Below are positions 21,396-32,403 of a stretch of DNA of 64,000 bases, piece by piece. The position numbers and the translations under genes are program-made. Every line of letters starts with the position of its first letter. Within the stretch, counting starts at the first letter, position 1. A model generated the notes under the pieces. It did no database searches. It was not told where the DNA came from and saw only the letters and a program-made list of their open reading frames with translations. The stretch is from contig OY754331.1 of NCBI GenBank assembly GCA_963573305.1, forward strand, positions 89,705,434 to 89,769,433, read 5' to 3'. This DNA comes from Pyrrhosoma nymphula (Eukaryota; Arthropoda; Insecta; Odonata; Coenagrionidae).

Positions 21396-22455
21396 CCCGC
21401 ATAGAATCAGTAGAAAAACGTATTATACCACCGGGAAAACCGTTTTAAAACCGAAATTTACGGCTTCCACTCGGCTGAAAACGGTTTAAAAACTGTTGTA
21501 CTCGTTTCGAAACTAGCTGGAACCGGAGAGGAAGCGATACGAAAACGTGTTCTGAACAATCAAAGAAACATTTCAAAGACGTGAAGTTGACCAAAAGTGG
21601 CGGACATTTGCACCATTCCAGCATCATTTCAAAACGTGAATGGGTCAGTAGAAAACGTCCCCGGAAAGCGGGATGAATGCGGAAATGAAACGATTTGTGC
21701 TATGTGGGTGTGATGTGAATCAATTTCTCGACGCCATGTTGGAAATACTGACGTTTTCCTCCTAGTTCCCCCAGACGGCGCAGCGATCGAGCAGTTTCTC
21801 CATTTTCTAGATCCACCACCCATGACTTTTCCCGCCTTCAACTTAAATCTATTCCCGCAATTCGACGGCTTTATCACACTCAAGAGGGACGGGTAACCTC
21901 TCGGAGCTACCCTATAATCTTTGATGGTACCTCATTCCACTGCCTCCGTACGGACCTTTAATCACCAACTCGCCGTAATTTTACGCAAACCAATCACCAG
22001 TAGGGTGGGTTGTGTTATCACCAGCGGGGCGGCCCGCAGGTTTAAAAGGGTATTCGTGAAATTAAAACGTAACTATCCGCGAAATAGCCTATTTTTCCAT
22101 TCGGAAATGGCCTTTTCGAGGCCGCGTACCGTCCCACCCTAGCAACCCTGTTTCACTCCATTGACCCGCAACGTTGTTAGGAATATTATATTTCAGACGT
22201 GAAATTAGTCATTATCCCTCTACCGGGACTTCCGAAAATCTCGCAATATGGCGTCAAAATATCACAAAAAATGCGCGAATTTGGTCATTTTCAAACTGTA
22301 TTTTCTCAAAAACCAAGTATCTCACGACTTACTTTCTTCCTTTTATTAAATGCGCATTCCTTTAACTTTCCCTTCCCATTTATCTAATACCCCTCACTTT
22401 TCTGCGTTTCTCACAAAAAAATTTCTCCCAGACTGGACCCTATCTCTCGTTTACC

Positions 22456-22921
22456 CTATACGGTAGCGTGAAGAATGAAACAGAGTACTTAGCCTTAAAC
22501 AGGCTGTCTGTTCTCCACACATAACATTTTTTTCTTTCTCACGATTACGGAATACCCTATGGAGCATCCAGGAACAAAGTAAGATATCTTACCCATTTTA
22601 ATCGAGTAATAAATCTTTTTCTATACCAACAATTGAAAATCCTCACAAGTCGCCATGCGTAAACAAAGTGACGAGTGACAAAACGTAAACAAACTCAATC
22701 AGAAACTCTCAAAATGTAACCAAAAAACAATGAAAGCGCAATGAACTGGACGGCGCATATGTCGACGCGTTCCGATGCGCTTTTGTCGAAGTCTGTGACG
22801 TCACTAGGATTGTAAGTCACAGTTGTTTTCAGCCGTTGTAGGCTTATATCGCATTTGAAGTGATTGAAGTTAATGAAGTTCACACTCGTTTGTCTACATA
22901 TCGTGACCGGAATCCCTTACA
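22456..22921 (+). promoter_or_regulatory. Upstream region of THAP gene 2 with CRE-like site
   Basis: The 466 bp upstream of the THAP start codon contain the full palindrome TGACGTCA at 22796-22803, about 119 bp before the ATG. This is the consensus for CREB/ATF-type bZIP factors. Several CpG-containing words (GTCGACGCG, GATGCGC) lie just before it. No TATA box is obvious. The presence of the site is observed; use as a promoter is inference. Confidence 0.45.
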
Positions 22922-23069
22922 ATGTCTCATTGCGCAGTATTTGGGTGCAATAATTCTGTAAGGAATCGGAAGGGGAAGCTGAGTTTTTTTCGATTTCCTG
23001 CGGGAAGTTCATTGCGGGCGAAGTGGATAAACGCATGCCGGAGGCTAGACCATTTCAATGCTTATAACG
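22922..23069 (+). CDS. THAP gene 2, exon 1
   Basis: The start ATG gives MSHCAVFGCNNSVRNRKGKL followed by SFFRFPAGSSLRAKW and ACRRLDHF. This has the C-x4-C pair, FRFP and conserved tryptophan of a THAP domain. The exon ends AACG before GTGATACC. One left-over base joins exon 2 to give NARICSMHF, so the C-x2-H half of the zinc site is in exon 2. The protein is expected to be a nuclear DNA-binding factor, or a domesticated transposase piece. Confidence 0.8.
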
Positions 23070-23259
23070 GTGATACCATTTATTTTAAAGTTTCACTCAT
23101 TTTCACTGTTACTTGTTACATATTAAATAATTTGTTCGCCATAACTTGCGAGAAAATGAAGTTCCATCGACGTGTTTTGCTGTTGTATTACAATTTAAGT
23201 TGATTACCCATAAACTAAGGCAATAGGTTTATTTTTCTAATACACGCTGTTATTTTCAG

Positions 23260-23441
23260 CACGGATTTGCTCGATGCATTTTAAAGAGGATGCTTTTTTC
23301 AAAAGTTTGCAGCAGCAACTTCTAATGTATTCTCCCAAGAGCTGCAGGAAATTGAAAACAGACGCCGTGCCCTCGCTCCATTTACCATCAACGGGGGAAA
23401 TACAGGTTTCTGGGAAGAGGAGGGAAACAAGTGAAGCTAAG
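23260..23441 (+). CDS. THAP gene 2, exon 2
   Basis: The acceptor TATTTTCAG ends at 23259. The exon reads ICSMHFKEDAFFKS and closes the THAP fold with LKTDAVPSLHLP, a variant of the AVPTIF motif. A basic segment (GKRRETSEAK) precedes the donor AAG/GTGAAA at 23441-23442. Exons 1 and 2 together are 330 bases, exactly 110 codons. The spliced phase is seen directly; expression is not. Confidence 0.75.
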
Positions 23442-23599
23442 GTGAAAAGAAAGCTAGTTGACTTTATTATAGGATATTTTATTATAAAGTATTGTCATTG
23501 CATAATGTTCAATTGTAAAAATTACCAAAATCCAATTGTAAGGACAATTGTAAAATTAACAGTAGCAAACAGTGTAGGATTGACTTTTGTTTTTTGCAG

Positions 23600-23629
23600 G
23601 TGTTTATACGTAAGTTAGATAACCTATAA
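23600..23629 (+). CDS. THAP gene 2, possible terminal exon
   Basis: A strong pyrimidine-rich acceptor (TTTTGTTTTTTGCAG) ends at 23599. Phase 0 from exon 2 then gives VFIRKLDNL and a TAA at 23627-23629. The product would be only about 119 residues, just a THAP domain plus a short basic tail. Alternatively the real gene continues beyond the repeat arrays and this is a cryptic site (GTAAGT follows 10 bases in). Confidence 0.4.
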   Translation: MFIRKLDNL

Positions 23630-23659
23630 CATTAGCGTAACTTAATGTACAATAACCCA

Positions 23660-23985
23660 GCCACTGCAATGACATCCATTGGACATCCAATGGATGTCCA
23701 TTCATGGATGTCACTGACATCCATGGACATCCATTTGACATCCCATGGACATCCTGTGGATGTCCAAATGTCCCACTTGTGGACCTCCATGGGATGTCCA
23801 TTTTAGGCTCAGGCATGGATGTTGATGATTTGCAGGGACATCCATTGGATGTCCATTGGATGACCTGGACATCCATGGACATCCATTTGACATCCCATGG
23901 ACATCCTGTGAAGGTCCCAATTGTGGACCTTCATGGGATGTCCATTTTAGGCTCAGGCATGGATGTTGATAATTTGCAGACATCA
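23660..23985. repeat. GGATGTCC array 1 with a 152 bp duplicated unit
   Basis: The segment is built from GGATGTCC and its reverse complement GGACATCC in alternating orientation. A longer unit starting GACATCCATGGACATCC at 23716 recurs at 23868 (offset 152) and includes CATTTTAGGCTCAGGCATGG in both. Open frames on either strand here are by-products of the repeat. Confidence 0.85.
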
Positions 23986-24130
23986 ACCTAACACCTGCCT
24001 GACATCAAGGCGAGATCAGGCCAACAAGCCTATACAGGCCCGACATAGGCCCAACAGAAGCCGACAAATGCTCGACATAGGTCCGACATCAAGCTGACAT
24101 AGGCTCGGCATAAAATCAACCTAGGTACAG
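23986..24130. repeat. Degenerate short repeat CCGACATAGG
   Basis: Continuing from the first array, words such as CCCGACATAGGCC, GCTCGACATAGGTCC and GCTGACATAGGCTC recur roughly every 12-20 bases. They form a second, related but distinct short repeat. Confidence 0.6.
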
Positions 24131-24804
24131 CATATGAAATCCACATACCAACAAACTTTATTTGCTGAAATTATTCTATCAGATGAGATCGAATGCAGTG
24201 AACCAATGAATACTAGAATCGTGACAATATGTAAGGAATTAAGATTAGTTAATTATTGTAATACCATTGAGAACATATGTAATTTAGAGAGAATTGAATT
24301 ACACGGATAAAAGTTAACCAAGTGTAAATTATGGTATAAAATCCTCACTGTAACTTAAGGCAGGTGATTAAACATGAACAGCAATAAGGAACTTATTGTA
24401 AATTTGCTCATTCTTCAGCTAAATACAGAGAAACTTATGTTCTGCAAGACCCATGGCAGCAGTTAAATCATTCAAAGAAGCTAGTTATAGTAGAAATTCC
24501 CAATCATATGGTGAATATCTCATGATAAGAACTGTATTATTACAAGTTCGCTTGATCCTCTTACCTAGTGTTAGAACAAAAATTTCACAGGAATAAAATA
24601 TATGAAATTAAAATGCTAAGGTACAGTAATAATATGACTTTTATTAAAGTAAAAAAGTTATTAATTCATTACATACATTCTTATGAAGATGTTTTTGACT
24701 GAATAGCAAATAAACACAGTGCAGAATGGCACTAGGCGAAGCCCTGAGTGATTAGTATTTGTATATAATGAAAAAATAAAAATCTTGCACATTTTTTGAT
24801 TGGA
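24131..24804. other. No gene recognised
   Basis: AT-rich sequence between the short-repeat block and a candidate minus-strand exon. No motifs were seen. Confidence 0.5.
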
Positions 24805-25015
24805 TTACACCTTAATTGAGACTATTAACGAGAGAGTTAATAAATCACATCTCCACACATTTACTTCTCTTCTTCCCTCTATTGTCCTTACATCACACAC
24901 ACATTTGCTGCTAAGATCTTCCTCCCTCAGTCTTGGGCCTGTGCCAAACTTACACCCACTTCGATATTCACTTAAGCTTCTGTTGAAGTAGGACATGCTG
25001 CTCGGATCCCAGCTA
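24805..25015 (-). CDS. Candidate terminal exon, unknown protein
   Basis: On the minus strand an acceptor-like TGTATTTCTAG ends just above this segment. One frame then runs to a stop at 24805: WDPSSMSYFNRSLSEYRSGC, then KFGTGPRLREEDLSSKCVCD and VRTIEGRREVNVWRC. Its composition (cysteines, charged clusters) looks like real protein, but I do not recognise the family. It needs two left-over bases from an upstream exon. The candidate at 25640-25755 ends in phase 0, so at least one exon would be missing. Confidence 0.3.
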
Positions 25016-25639
25016 GAAATACAAGTTATAACCACTGTGTAATAAAAGAAATAATTTTAAATATTGTATTTGAGTATACAATACCCAAATAGATTTTGTC
25101 ATGAATACAATATCCAAATCAACAGAGCTTATAATGTTAGGTTATATAAAACAATTGCTGATCAACATACATTCTTAAGCAATGATGCTTACTGCACCAC
25201 TATGCACAGTAGCCCTTATAGTTTATCACTGGTTATGTAAACCGATTATTCAGTACACGATTGAACTACACATTCAACGCAAATTACAGTAAAAAATTGC
25301 TGTATTCACTGATTTTCTTATCTATTCCACTAATTTAGGTACCACAGAAATCACCTCTTAGATATTTGCTTTTCATATAAAAGCAAATGAGTTCTGTACA
25401 CCATACAAAAGTTGTGGTACTAGATGGTACAGGTGGAACACTTCTCAGTACATACCACAAAACGTGAAAATACACCGGTAAATACAATAAAAAGTAACTG
25501 GTGGTACAGAGAAAGAATAACGCTTACACAACACTTAACATGGTGAACTTAATCTAACTAGGGGCACGATTTCTTAGACAGCAATGGAGAGACGGGCTAT
25601 CGTGCTCAGCGTAATAAACAGAAATAAGAAAAACAACTT
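25016..25639. other. No gene recognised (possible intron)
   Basis: AT-rich sequence between the two candidate minus-strand exons. No motifs were seen. Confidence 0.4.
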
Positions 25640-25755
25640 ACCTTGCTTCTATAGTTTGGCGAAGTGATTTCTATGTGCCTTCGTTGAAATTCTGGAGGGT
25701 ACTTCAGCAAAAGGCACGTCTGATCCCAACTCGCGTAAACGCCAAAATGGACGAG
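25640..25755 (-). CDS. Candidate exon, unknown protein
   Basis: A minus-strand donor AGAAGCAAG/GTAAGTTG at 25650-25640 ends an open frame reading LVHFGVYASWDQTCLLLKYP and then PEFQRRHIEITSPNYRSK. No start codon or acceptor was fixed, and the product is not recognised. It is listed because the donor is strong and the peptide is not low complexity. Confidence 0.22.
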
Positions 25756-26619
25756 TAAAACTTTCAAGCGTAGTGTCTAAAAACTTTGTTGACGTATATC
25801 TAGTATCCAAGTTAATATCAGCTACAGGTGATAGCCAGAAACTCAGTTAACCAGGAAAATTCTATTCTCTGAAGTCTGAACGGCGTCCCTGCCAAAACCG
25901 CCAAAACGCTATAAAAATAACGTTCTTCATTTGTTCGGCGCTGCGACCCGGGCCCGCATTTTTCAAAACCACAAGTTTTTGTCATGATTTTCAGAATGTA
26001 CGTTTTAAATTCCTTAACATGTTTGGGTCACCATTTAGGATTCACTGGGTGTACGTGTACTTAAGGGTTGTTCGCTCACTGTGTGGCGGCAACAGCCACG
26101 ATTAATCGAATGATTATTATTACTTAAATCTGTGACTCTAGCCATACCTAACTAGCACAGGCATTGTTGAGAAATATGCGATCCTTGATAATTATACATA
26201 CTTTTTTTGAGGTGACATCCAGAGCAATTAATTCTGTTATCTCGACTCTGTTATTGATTTATATTCAGTTTTGATCTGAATGAAAGACACGTGATTGCTT
26301 GATTGAAGGAAGACACACTCACAAATTAATTAACGGTATTGCTGTTGCAATTAAGGCAGGAACCATTAAAATGATTGCTTTTATCGTTCAGTCTCCGCAT
26401 ACTGCTTTTTGGAGAAAATTTAATTTCCGAAAAGCATTATGTTGAAAGCAGAGATGGTGCAGAATACATCGAAAAAATGAAGAAAAAAGTGATGATTTAT
26501 CCTACCCACTGAATGTCTTACTTTTCTTTTGGAGAACATATCCCTTGTGCTAGCTGTGGAATGACTTAAATGCCACTTCACTAAAAATTAATCTAATCGA
26601 AAAGGTTTTCAAGTTATTT
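25756..26619. other. No gene recognised
   Basis: Mostly AT-rich with a GC island at about 25940-25956 (GCGACCCGGGCCCGC). No element ends or coding motifs were seen. Confidence 0.5.
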
Positions 26620-27225
26620 TCTGTATGTCCAGTGGATGCCAGTCCATGGACGTCATAGGGATGTAATTTTCTGAATGTCCAATGGATGACATTCAGTGGA
26701 GTTTTAGAGGATGTCATCAAATGGTCATCATCTGGATGTCCATTGGGTACCATTGCATGGACTTCATATGGATGTCATCAAATGGCTACCTTCTGGATGT
26801 CCAGTGGATGCCAGTCAATGGACGTCATAGGGATGTCATTTTCTGGATGTCCAATGGATGACATTCAGCGGACTTATAGAGGATGTCATCAAATGGTCAT
26901 CATCTGGATGTCCAGTGGATGTCAGTCAATGGACTTAATAAGGATGTCATTATTATAACATCCATTGGACATCCTATGGACGTCCCTGAGGGATCCAGGA
27001 TGTATGGATCTCAAATGGACATCCAATGGACATCCTGGGGTGGACTTCATATGGATGTCATCAAATGGCTACATTTTGGACGTCCAGTGGATGTCAGTCA
27101 ATGGACTTAATAAGGATGTCAGTATTATGCCATCCATTGGACATCCTATGGACGTCCCTGAGGGATCCAGGATGTATGGATGCCAAATGGACATCCAATG
27201 GACATCCTGCGGTGGCTGGGAATGA
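26620..27225. repeat. GGATGTCC array 2, 172 bp higher-order period
   Basis: The same GGATGTCC/GGACATCC words form larger tandem units. GTCCAGTGGATGCCAGTC occurs at 26627 and 26799 (offset 172), and GTCCAGTGGATGTCAGTC at 26910 and 27082 (offset 172). The later pair also shares CCTATGGACGTCCCTGAGGG and ATCCAGGATGTATGGAT. This is satellite-like, and the open frames across it are artefacts of the repeat. Confidence 0.88.
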
Positions 27226-28514
27226 AATGACCATTGGGACTAAACATCTTCCACCTAATCCGAGCAGAAATTCGTGGTTTGAAGATTCCTTATAAACTTA
27301 TTTAAAGAGTATTAATTTCTGGTGAAACAATTTCCTTAACACTATGGTACTGAAAGTTGATAATTGCTAATCCATGCTGATAACTACGTAAAAATGAGAT
27401 AAACTGGCTCTGTATTGTCAAAAGTTGTTAATTATGAAGGCACGGTAGAATAAAATGTTTGCAGACGTTCCATCCTTGACCTCTTAAAGCTTAGTTGAGA
27501 TCGAAATAAGTTTTTAACGTTTCAATCAATGCTTATGTGATTGTCAAATATTAACTCAATGACGAAGAAATGACGTACATTACCATGCAGGGGTACATTT
27601 TTGAACCGGATATTCTGGATTTGAAGTTCGGCGATTGAACTGCCACATTCCCGATATTTCACTAACCTTCTTTGGGATAAAAAAAAATTTATTCAGTTTT
27701 AGGTTGCTACTGTTCCCTACTTCTATGCATTAAGTACTTCTACACTTCTACAAAATACCCTGCAAGCCACCTCAGGGGTGGGTAGTCACCAACATGCATT
27801 CTCTAAGTATAGACGATGGATTATAAAATATGTCTTGAAAACACAGGATTAAAATTAGTTTCAACCAACTACGGCAAGAGTGTGATCTCCTTCCCCAACT
27901 GGATGAGACAAAATATGACTTCTAATGATGCTTAGTAATGTCTGTTAGGTAAACACAAGAAAAATACTAAAAGATTTTTTCTCTCGCACGCAAGTTGTTC
28001 ACAAACAGTGCTTTAATATTGAGTCTATGGATTTTTGTCCAAATATAACTAATGTGAGATTAAAGTAGTGTTCAATGTTTCTCCTAACCAAAAAATTTAA
28101 GCTAATGTTATTATTTACTGTCCCTGTTACCTAAAAATAAAGATATGTATCATGGTTTTCTCAGCTCCATACATTTAGCGAATTGTCTGCTGCTACCATG
28201 GCCGGTTCTCACTGCCGGGGAAAATTCGACTGCATTTTAATGCCATCTATCTGTGTAGGCAGTACTACGACGTCTTTCGATGGGCGTTCGGATTCAAATT
28301 TCCATTACTTTTGTTAGTCAGAAACTATTTACCCGAGTGAGTAGTTGGTGTTTCTGTGTCACACGAGTGAGATATGCCATAAAATTATTCCCGAGTCTTT
28401 ATTGGGCTTTGACATTGTTCTGTATACATTGTCAATATCTTCAGTTTCGGTTAGTTTCCTGTCACCGGCATAGTACAGTACATATTACTCGTTAGTATTA
28501 ACGCCCGTTACTAC
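27226..28514. other. No gene recognised
   Basis: AT-rich, motif-free sequence. One short open frame at 28280-28495 shows no domain. A small, protein-like frame starts at 28515. Confidence 0.5.
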
Positions 28515-28685
28515 ATGAGACTGAGTTGGCCATCAGAAAAGAAGACCAGCAAGGATTCATTGTCATCGTTCTTTGAAGGTGTCACTGAGACAAACCGTCT
28601 TTATAAGGACAGCATTCCGTGTTTTTTTACTGCCTCCTTGGCTGAAGACGTTACTATAGATGCACCCAGCAATATGTGCTCTTGA
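28515..28685 (+). CDS. Small open frame, unknown (56 codons)
   Basis: ATG at 28515 opens MRLSWPSEKKTSKDSLSSFF, continuing EGVTETNRLYKDSIPCFF and ending at TGA 28683-28685. A good donor (CTGTCAG/GTGAGTT) follows only 14 bases later at 28700. The composition looks protein-like but no family is recognised. It could be a first exon with a mutated stop, or chance. Confidence 0.25.
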   Translation: MRLSWPSEKKTSKDSLSSFFEGVTETNRLYKDSIPCFFTASLAEDVTIDAPSNMCS

Positions 28686-28700
28686 GTGCTCTCTGTCAGG

Positions 28701-29112
28701 TGAGTTCCTGTGATGATTTATATATTGCTTTCATGCATCAGTAGTATGTCCAGTGCTACATTAGTGCGCATTCATTCTATTTTTAAGCAAATGATGTATT
28801 TCTTTTACTTCTATGTCGAATCTGTCAATGGAAATTTCCAGTTCGTCTTATGCAAGGGACTGCGATGCTGATGCAGGGAAAATCTTTTATTTTCAAGGTC
28901 TCAGGGGAGGTATGAATCATATGTTTGCTTTGAGCTGTTGTATATTTTGCTTGATGTCAATGTCTGTGGCATTACCCAATTTTTAGACCTATTAGTTGAA
29001 CATGTTCAACATATATTCTAATCTGTATTTTTGAGAGAGATTAGAATAATTTATCTGTATTTTTTAGGCAGTACTACAACAAGAATATTAATATATTCTT
29101 ATTGTAGTTATC
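28701..29112. other. No gene recognised
   Basis: AT-rich flank leading to the target duplication of Copia 2. The ATTAGAATAA/TTATTCTAAT-type words near 29018-29050 form a weak inverted pair. Confidence 0.4.
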
Positions 29113-29117
29113 TTAAC

Positions 29118-29309
29118 TGTTGTTTTTTAATATATTTACCTTCTACTTTTGGCAGTTAATAGCACTAATTACTTGAAATGAAAACAGACTTGTCACTATG
29201 ACGTCACATTTATTACGATAGCACAAACAAAATGGCAACAAACTTCAAATCAGTACTACATACCAACTTCAAGGATACATTTCAAATATCTTAAACACTG
29301 TTACCAACA
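29118..29309 (-). repeat. 3' LTR of Copia 2
   Basis: The 192 bp LTR contains a complete CRE palindrome TGACGTCA at 29199-29206, which is CGACGTCA in the other LTR. The purine tract AACAAGGGGAAG (minus strand) lies immediately inside at 29310-29321. Confidence 0.9.
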
Positions 29310-29431
29310 CTTCCCCTTGTTTAACATGTTTGAAATGTTAAAACCCCAAAAGAAAAACCACTGAAAAAAACATACTCAATGTAAACATACAAATTGAGAA
29401 TCCTCCTGATAACATTTTCTCAATGAAGTCC

Positions 29432-31070
29432 CTACATATTCACAAATATATTTGTCTTAGGACAAGGCAAACCTTTAGTAATAATATCTGCAATATTATG
29501 AGCTGATGGCACATATTTATACTCAAAAAACCCTTCTTTCACTTGTTCCTTACAAATATGATACTCTAAATCAATGTGCTTAGTACGTTCAGTCAAAAAG
29601 TCTGTTTTGCTGAGTGTAATAGCACCCGTATTGTCTGCCCATACAGTAGTAGGTTTGCATGCAGATTTCTCCTGTAACATTTCAACCATTAAATTTCTGA
29701 CCCACTTTAACTCATAAGCTGCATCAGCCATAGCCATATACTCTGCTGCTACTGTTGATCTGGCAACACAAGAATGTTTCTTAGTTTGCCATATTATTTC
29801 AGCTCCTGTGAGCAACATAACAAAACTACTTACAGACCTACGAGTTCCAGTGCAACCACCATGATCTGCATCACAATAGACCTCTAAAGGTTTGCCTGTC
29901 TTTTTAAACACAAGTTTTAGATTGGCAGTGCCTTTCACGTACCGAAATATTTGTTGCACAGCTCTCCAATCTGCACATGTGGGACTCTGATTTTTCTGGC
30001 TTACCTTATGAATGGCAAAAGATAAGTCTGGTCTGGTATTATTTGTTGCACACGACAGACTCCCTACTGCACTTCGATACATTGTATGATTTACTTCCAC
30101 ATCATCAGTACTATCACATGCAACACTGTTTCTTGCCACAGGTAAAGGTGCGTAACTCGTTCAACATTAAGACATATCATACTCATCTAACACCTTGACA
30201 AGATAGTCATTTTAACACAACGAGACCTCTCTATCTTCTTGCTTCACCTGAAACAATTACACAATACTAGCAGTACCAAAGTCCCTAATGTTCATCTGCT
30301 TGGACAAGTTCTCCTTGAATTTTATAACATCAGTCTTATTTCCTGTAATAAGAATGTCATCTACGTACAATCTGACTATGAGATTTGGTTTAACAAAAAC
30401 ATGGGTCACTTACACATTGTTTAAACCCCAAGCCCTTCAACACATCTCTCACACATGTATTCCAGTCCTTACTTGCATTTGGCAGTCCATATATTCTTTT
30501 CTTCAGCTTACATACGTACCCATGATTCCCCTTCCCCTTTTCCTCGTACAACTCTGGCTGCTTCATGTCCACGTCAATGCTGATGGGACTATTGAGATAT
30601 ACACAAGTAACATCCACATGATCCAAGGCCCACCCATTCTCCACACTGATTGCAACAAGGATTTGGACAGTTCTTCTCATCACCGGACTAAAGGTATCCT
30701 CCCAATCCAGTTCCATTGACTTTCTAAACCCCTGAGCTACTAGACGTGCCTTAAATAGCTCCACTTGTCCATATTCATCACGCTTTGCTTTAAAAACCCA
30801 CTTAGATCCCATAACACGCATGTCCTTAGGTCTTTCAACCACTTCCCAAACATCATTTGCCACCATATTACCCATGGCTTTCCTCCACTCCGCTGCATGC
30901 TTGCTATGGGTGGCCTCATAAACAGTTTGAGGTTCATCTATGTGACAGTCCAGTTCATGATTAACATCACATGAAGATTGAATGATATCTGCTTCAGCCG
31001 TAGCACAGCATCCACAAGTCTTGGTTCTTCTCTTGCCTCTGAGATTTTCGAATTCCTTCCTCACTATTCA
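29432..31070 (-). pseudogene. Copia 2 reverse transcriptase and RNase H
   Basis: The frame 31064-30390 carries MGSKWVFKAKRDEYGQV, LFKARLVAQGF, LDHVDVTCVYLNS and KRIYGLPNASKDW. The YVDD box lies just downstream in another frame (LIVRLYVDDILITGN, about 30381-30337). After further stops, 30139-29432 gives RPDLSFAIHKVSQ, VYCDADHGG (RNase H) and TVWADNTGAITLSKT ending at IADIITKGL. At least three frame breaks separate these parts. The catalytic aspartates seen are conserved. Confidence 0.9.
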
Positions 31071-32400
31071 ATGGACTTTTGAGTTGATCATCAACACTGG
31101 TAAGTTCATCTCCTACCTCTTCATCAGGAACTTGTTCTGCGATCGGCAAAACTACTTCTAGTAAATCTCCCATATTGATGACCTCATTTTCCTCTTCTTC
31201 TTCAGTCGGGAAATCCAAGTCAATCTCAGTCACTGGGTTCTCATGAACCATCGCTAGTTTCTTCTGATTCTCTTTCTTGAACGGAAAAATGAACTCAAAT
31301 ACAACATCTCTCCTGATAATGATGCAGCAATGCTCAATACTCCACAATCTATATCCATCCTTTGTATTCTCTTCGTATCCAACCATTTCACATTCTTTTG
31401 CTTTGGAATCCAATTTGCCTCTATCCAACTTCTTGGCCCATGCTCGACAACCAAAAACTTTCAATCTTTCCATGTCTTCAGCATTAAATTTCTTATTCAT
31501 CCATAGTTAGAATGGAATCTGGTTGTTGATTGATGATGATGAACATCTATTTCTGATGAAAGCTGCTGTCATAATTGCTTCAGTCCAGAAGGTCTTTGAT
31601 ACACCTGCTTGAATCATCATACACTGTATCATTTCCATGAGAGTGCGATTAATCCTTTCAGCAGCCCCATTTTTTTGTAGACATCCTGGTACTGTTCTGT
31701 GCATGATACTTTGATTCTGTAAATATTCCTGGAAATCACATCTTGTGTACTCCGTTCCGTTGTCAGTTTGTAAAGCCAACACTTTTCTCCCATGCTGGTT
31801 CTCTACAAGATGCTGATGCTTAATAAATTCTTTAAATACCTCTTGTTTTCTTCTTCAAACATTTCACTGTTTTAAATCTTGAGTAGTCGTCAATCCAGGT
31901 CAGTACATACTGGGATCCACCAAGAGAAGGTGGCGTGAACTTTCCCTCAAGGTCACTGTGTACGAGTGCTATTGGTTCAACAGATTTTTCAGTGCAGCGT
32001 TTAGGAAAACTGAATTTGCTGAACTTCCCCTGAACACAGACTTCACACACATTGAACTTATCTTCCTTCTTCAATCTTTCTAACATTGGTATCTTCAACA
32101 GCACTTCCTGATGTACATATCAGAGTCTCTGGTGCCATGTATCTAGATCACTAATTGCATGACAGGCTACACAACTGGTTGGATTGTCTGCTTTTGATTC
32201 AGTCTTAATTTCTCCTACACTGGTTTTTACCAAATAAACTCTGTCTTTCTTCTTGGCAGAAAAAATCAGTTCATTCTTATCCATCACCAGTCCTTTTTCA
32301 CCTGAGAACACCACATCCAGACCTTTACTGGTAAGCTGCGATACTGACATCAATCCACATTCTAAATCAGGTACATACATGACGCATATGGTTTTGTACA
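30994..32400 (-). pseudogene. Copia 2 protease end and integrase
   Basis: Reading down the minus strand: MYVPDLECGLMSVSQL (protease-integrase linker), DTWHQRL then CEVCVQGK (zinc site), ALVHSDLEGK with the first catalytic aspartate, and QTDNGTEYTR with the second. KNGAAERINRTLMEM follows with the glutamate. The integrase C-terminal region continues in 31500-30994 (RLKVFGCRAWAKKLDRGKLD). Stops and shifts occur near 32105, 31830 and 31503, so no intact enzyme is made. Confidence 0.88.
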
Positions 32401-32403
32401 GCT

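Larger units (their letters stand above)
19931..22455. mobile_element. Terminal-inverted-repeat element family Y, long copy
   Basis: The left end GGTAAATGTGCGATAGCGTC then CAGTCTGGGAGAAA matches the reverse complement of the right end (GGTAAACGAGAGATAGGGTC then CAGTCTGGGAGAAA). A shorter copy in the opposite orientation lies at 54241-55166. It shares 19931-20100 and about 21707-22455 but lacks the 1.6 kb between. No target duplication is visible at this copy. The superfamily is unknown; the other copy suggests an 8 bp duplication. No transposase motif was recognised in the interior. Confidence 0.75.

Noticed and set aside
19931..22455. Assignment of family Y to P elements because of the nearby THAP gene
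   Set aside because: The THAP gene lies outside the inverted repeats and the ends do not resemble P-element ends; 8 bp duplications are shared by several superfamilies.
23604..23991. Open frames on both strands across the GGATGTCC array
   Set aside because: Stop-free reading is forced by the repeat unit; the peptides are repeats of MDVxWMS-type words. The same holds for 26686-27295.
23660..27225. CRISPR-like array
   Set aside because: The spacers are not unique, units are satellite-like with two orientations of one word, and the genome is eukaryotic.
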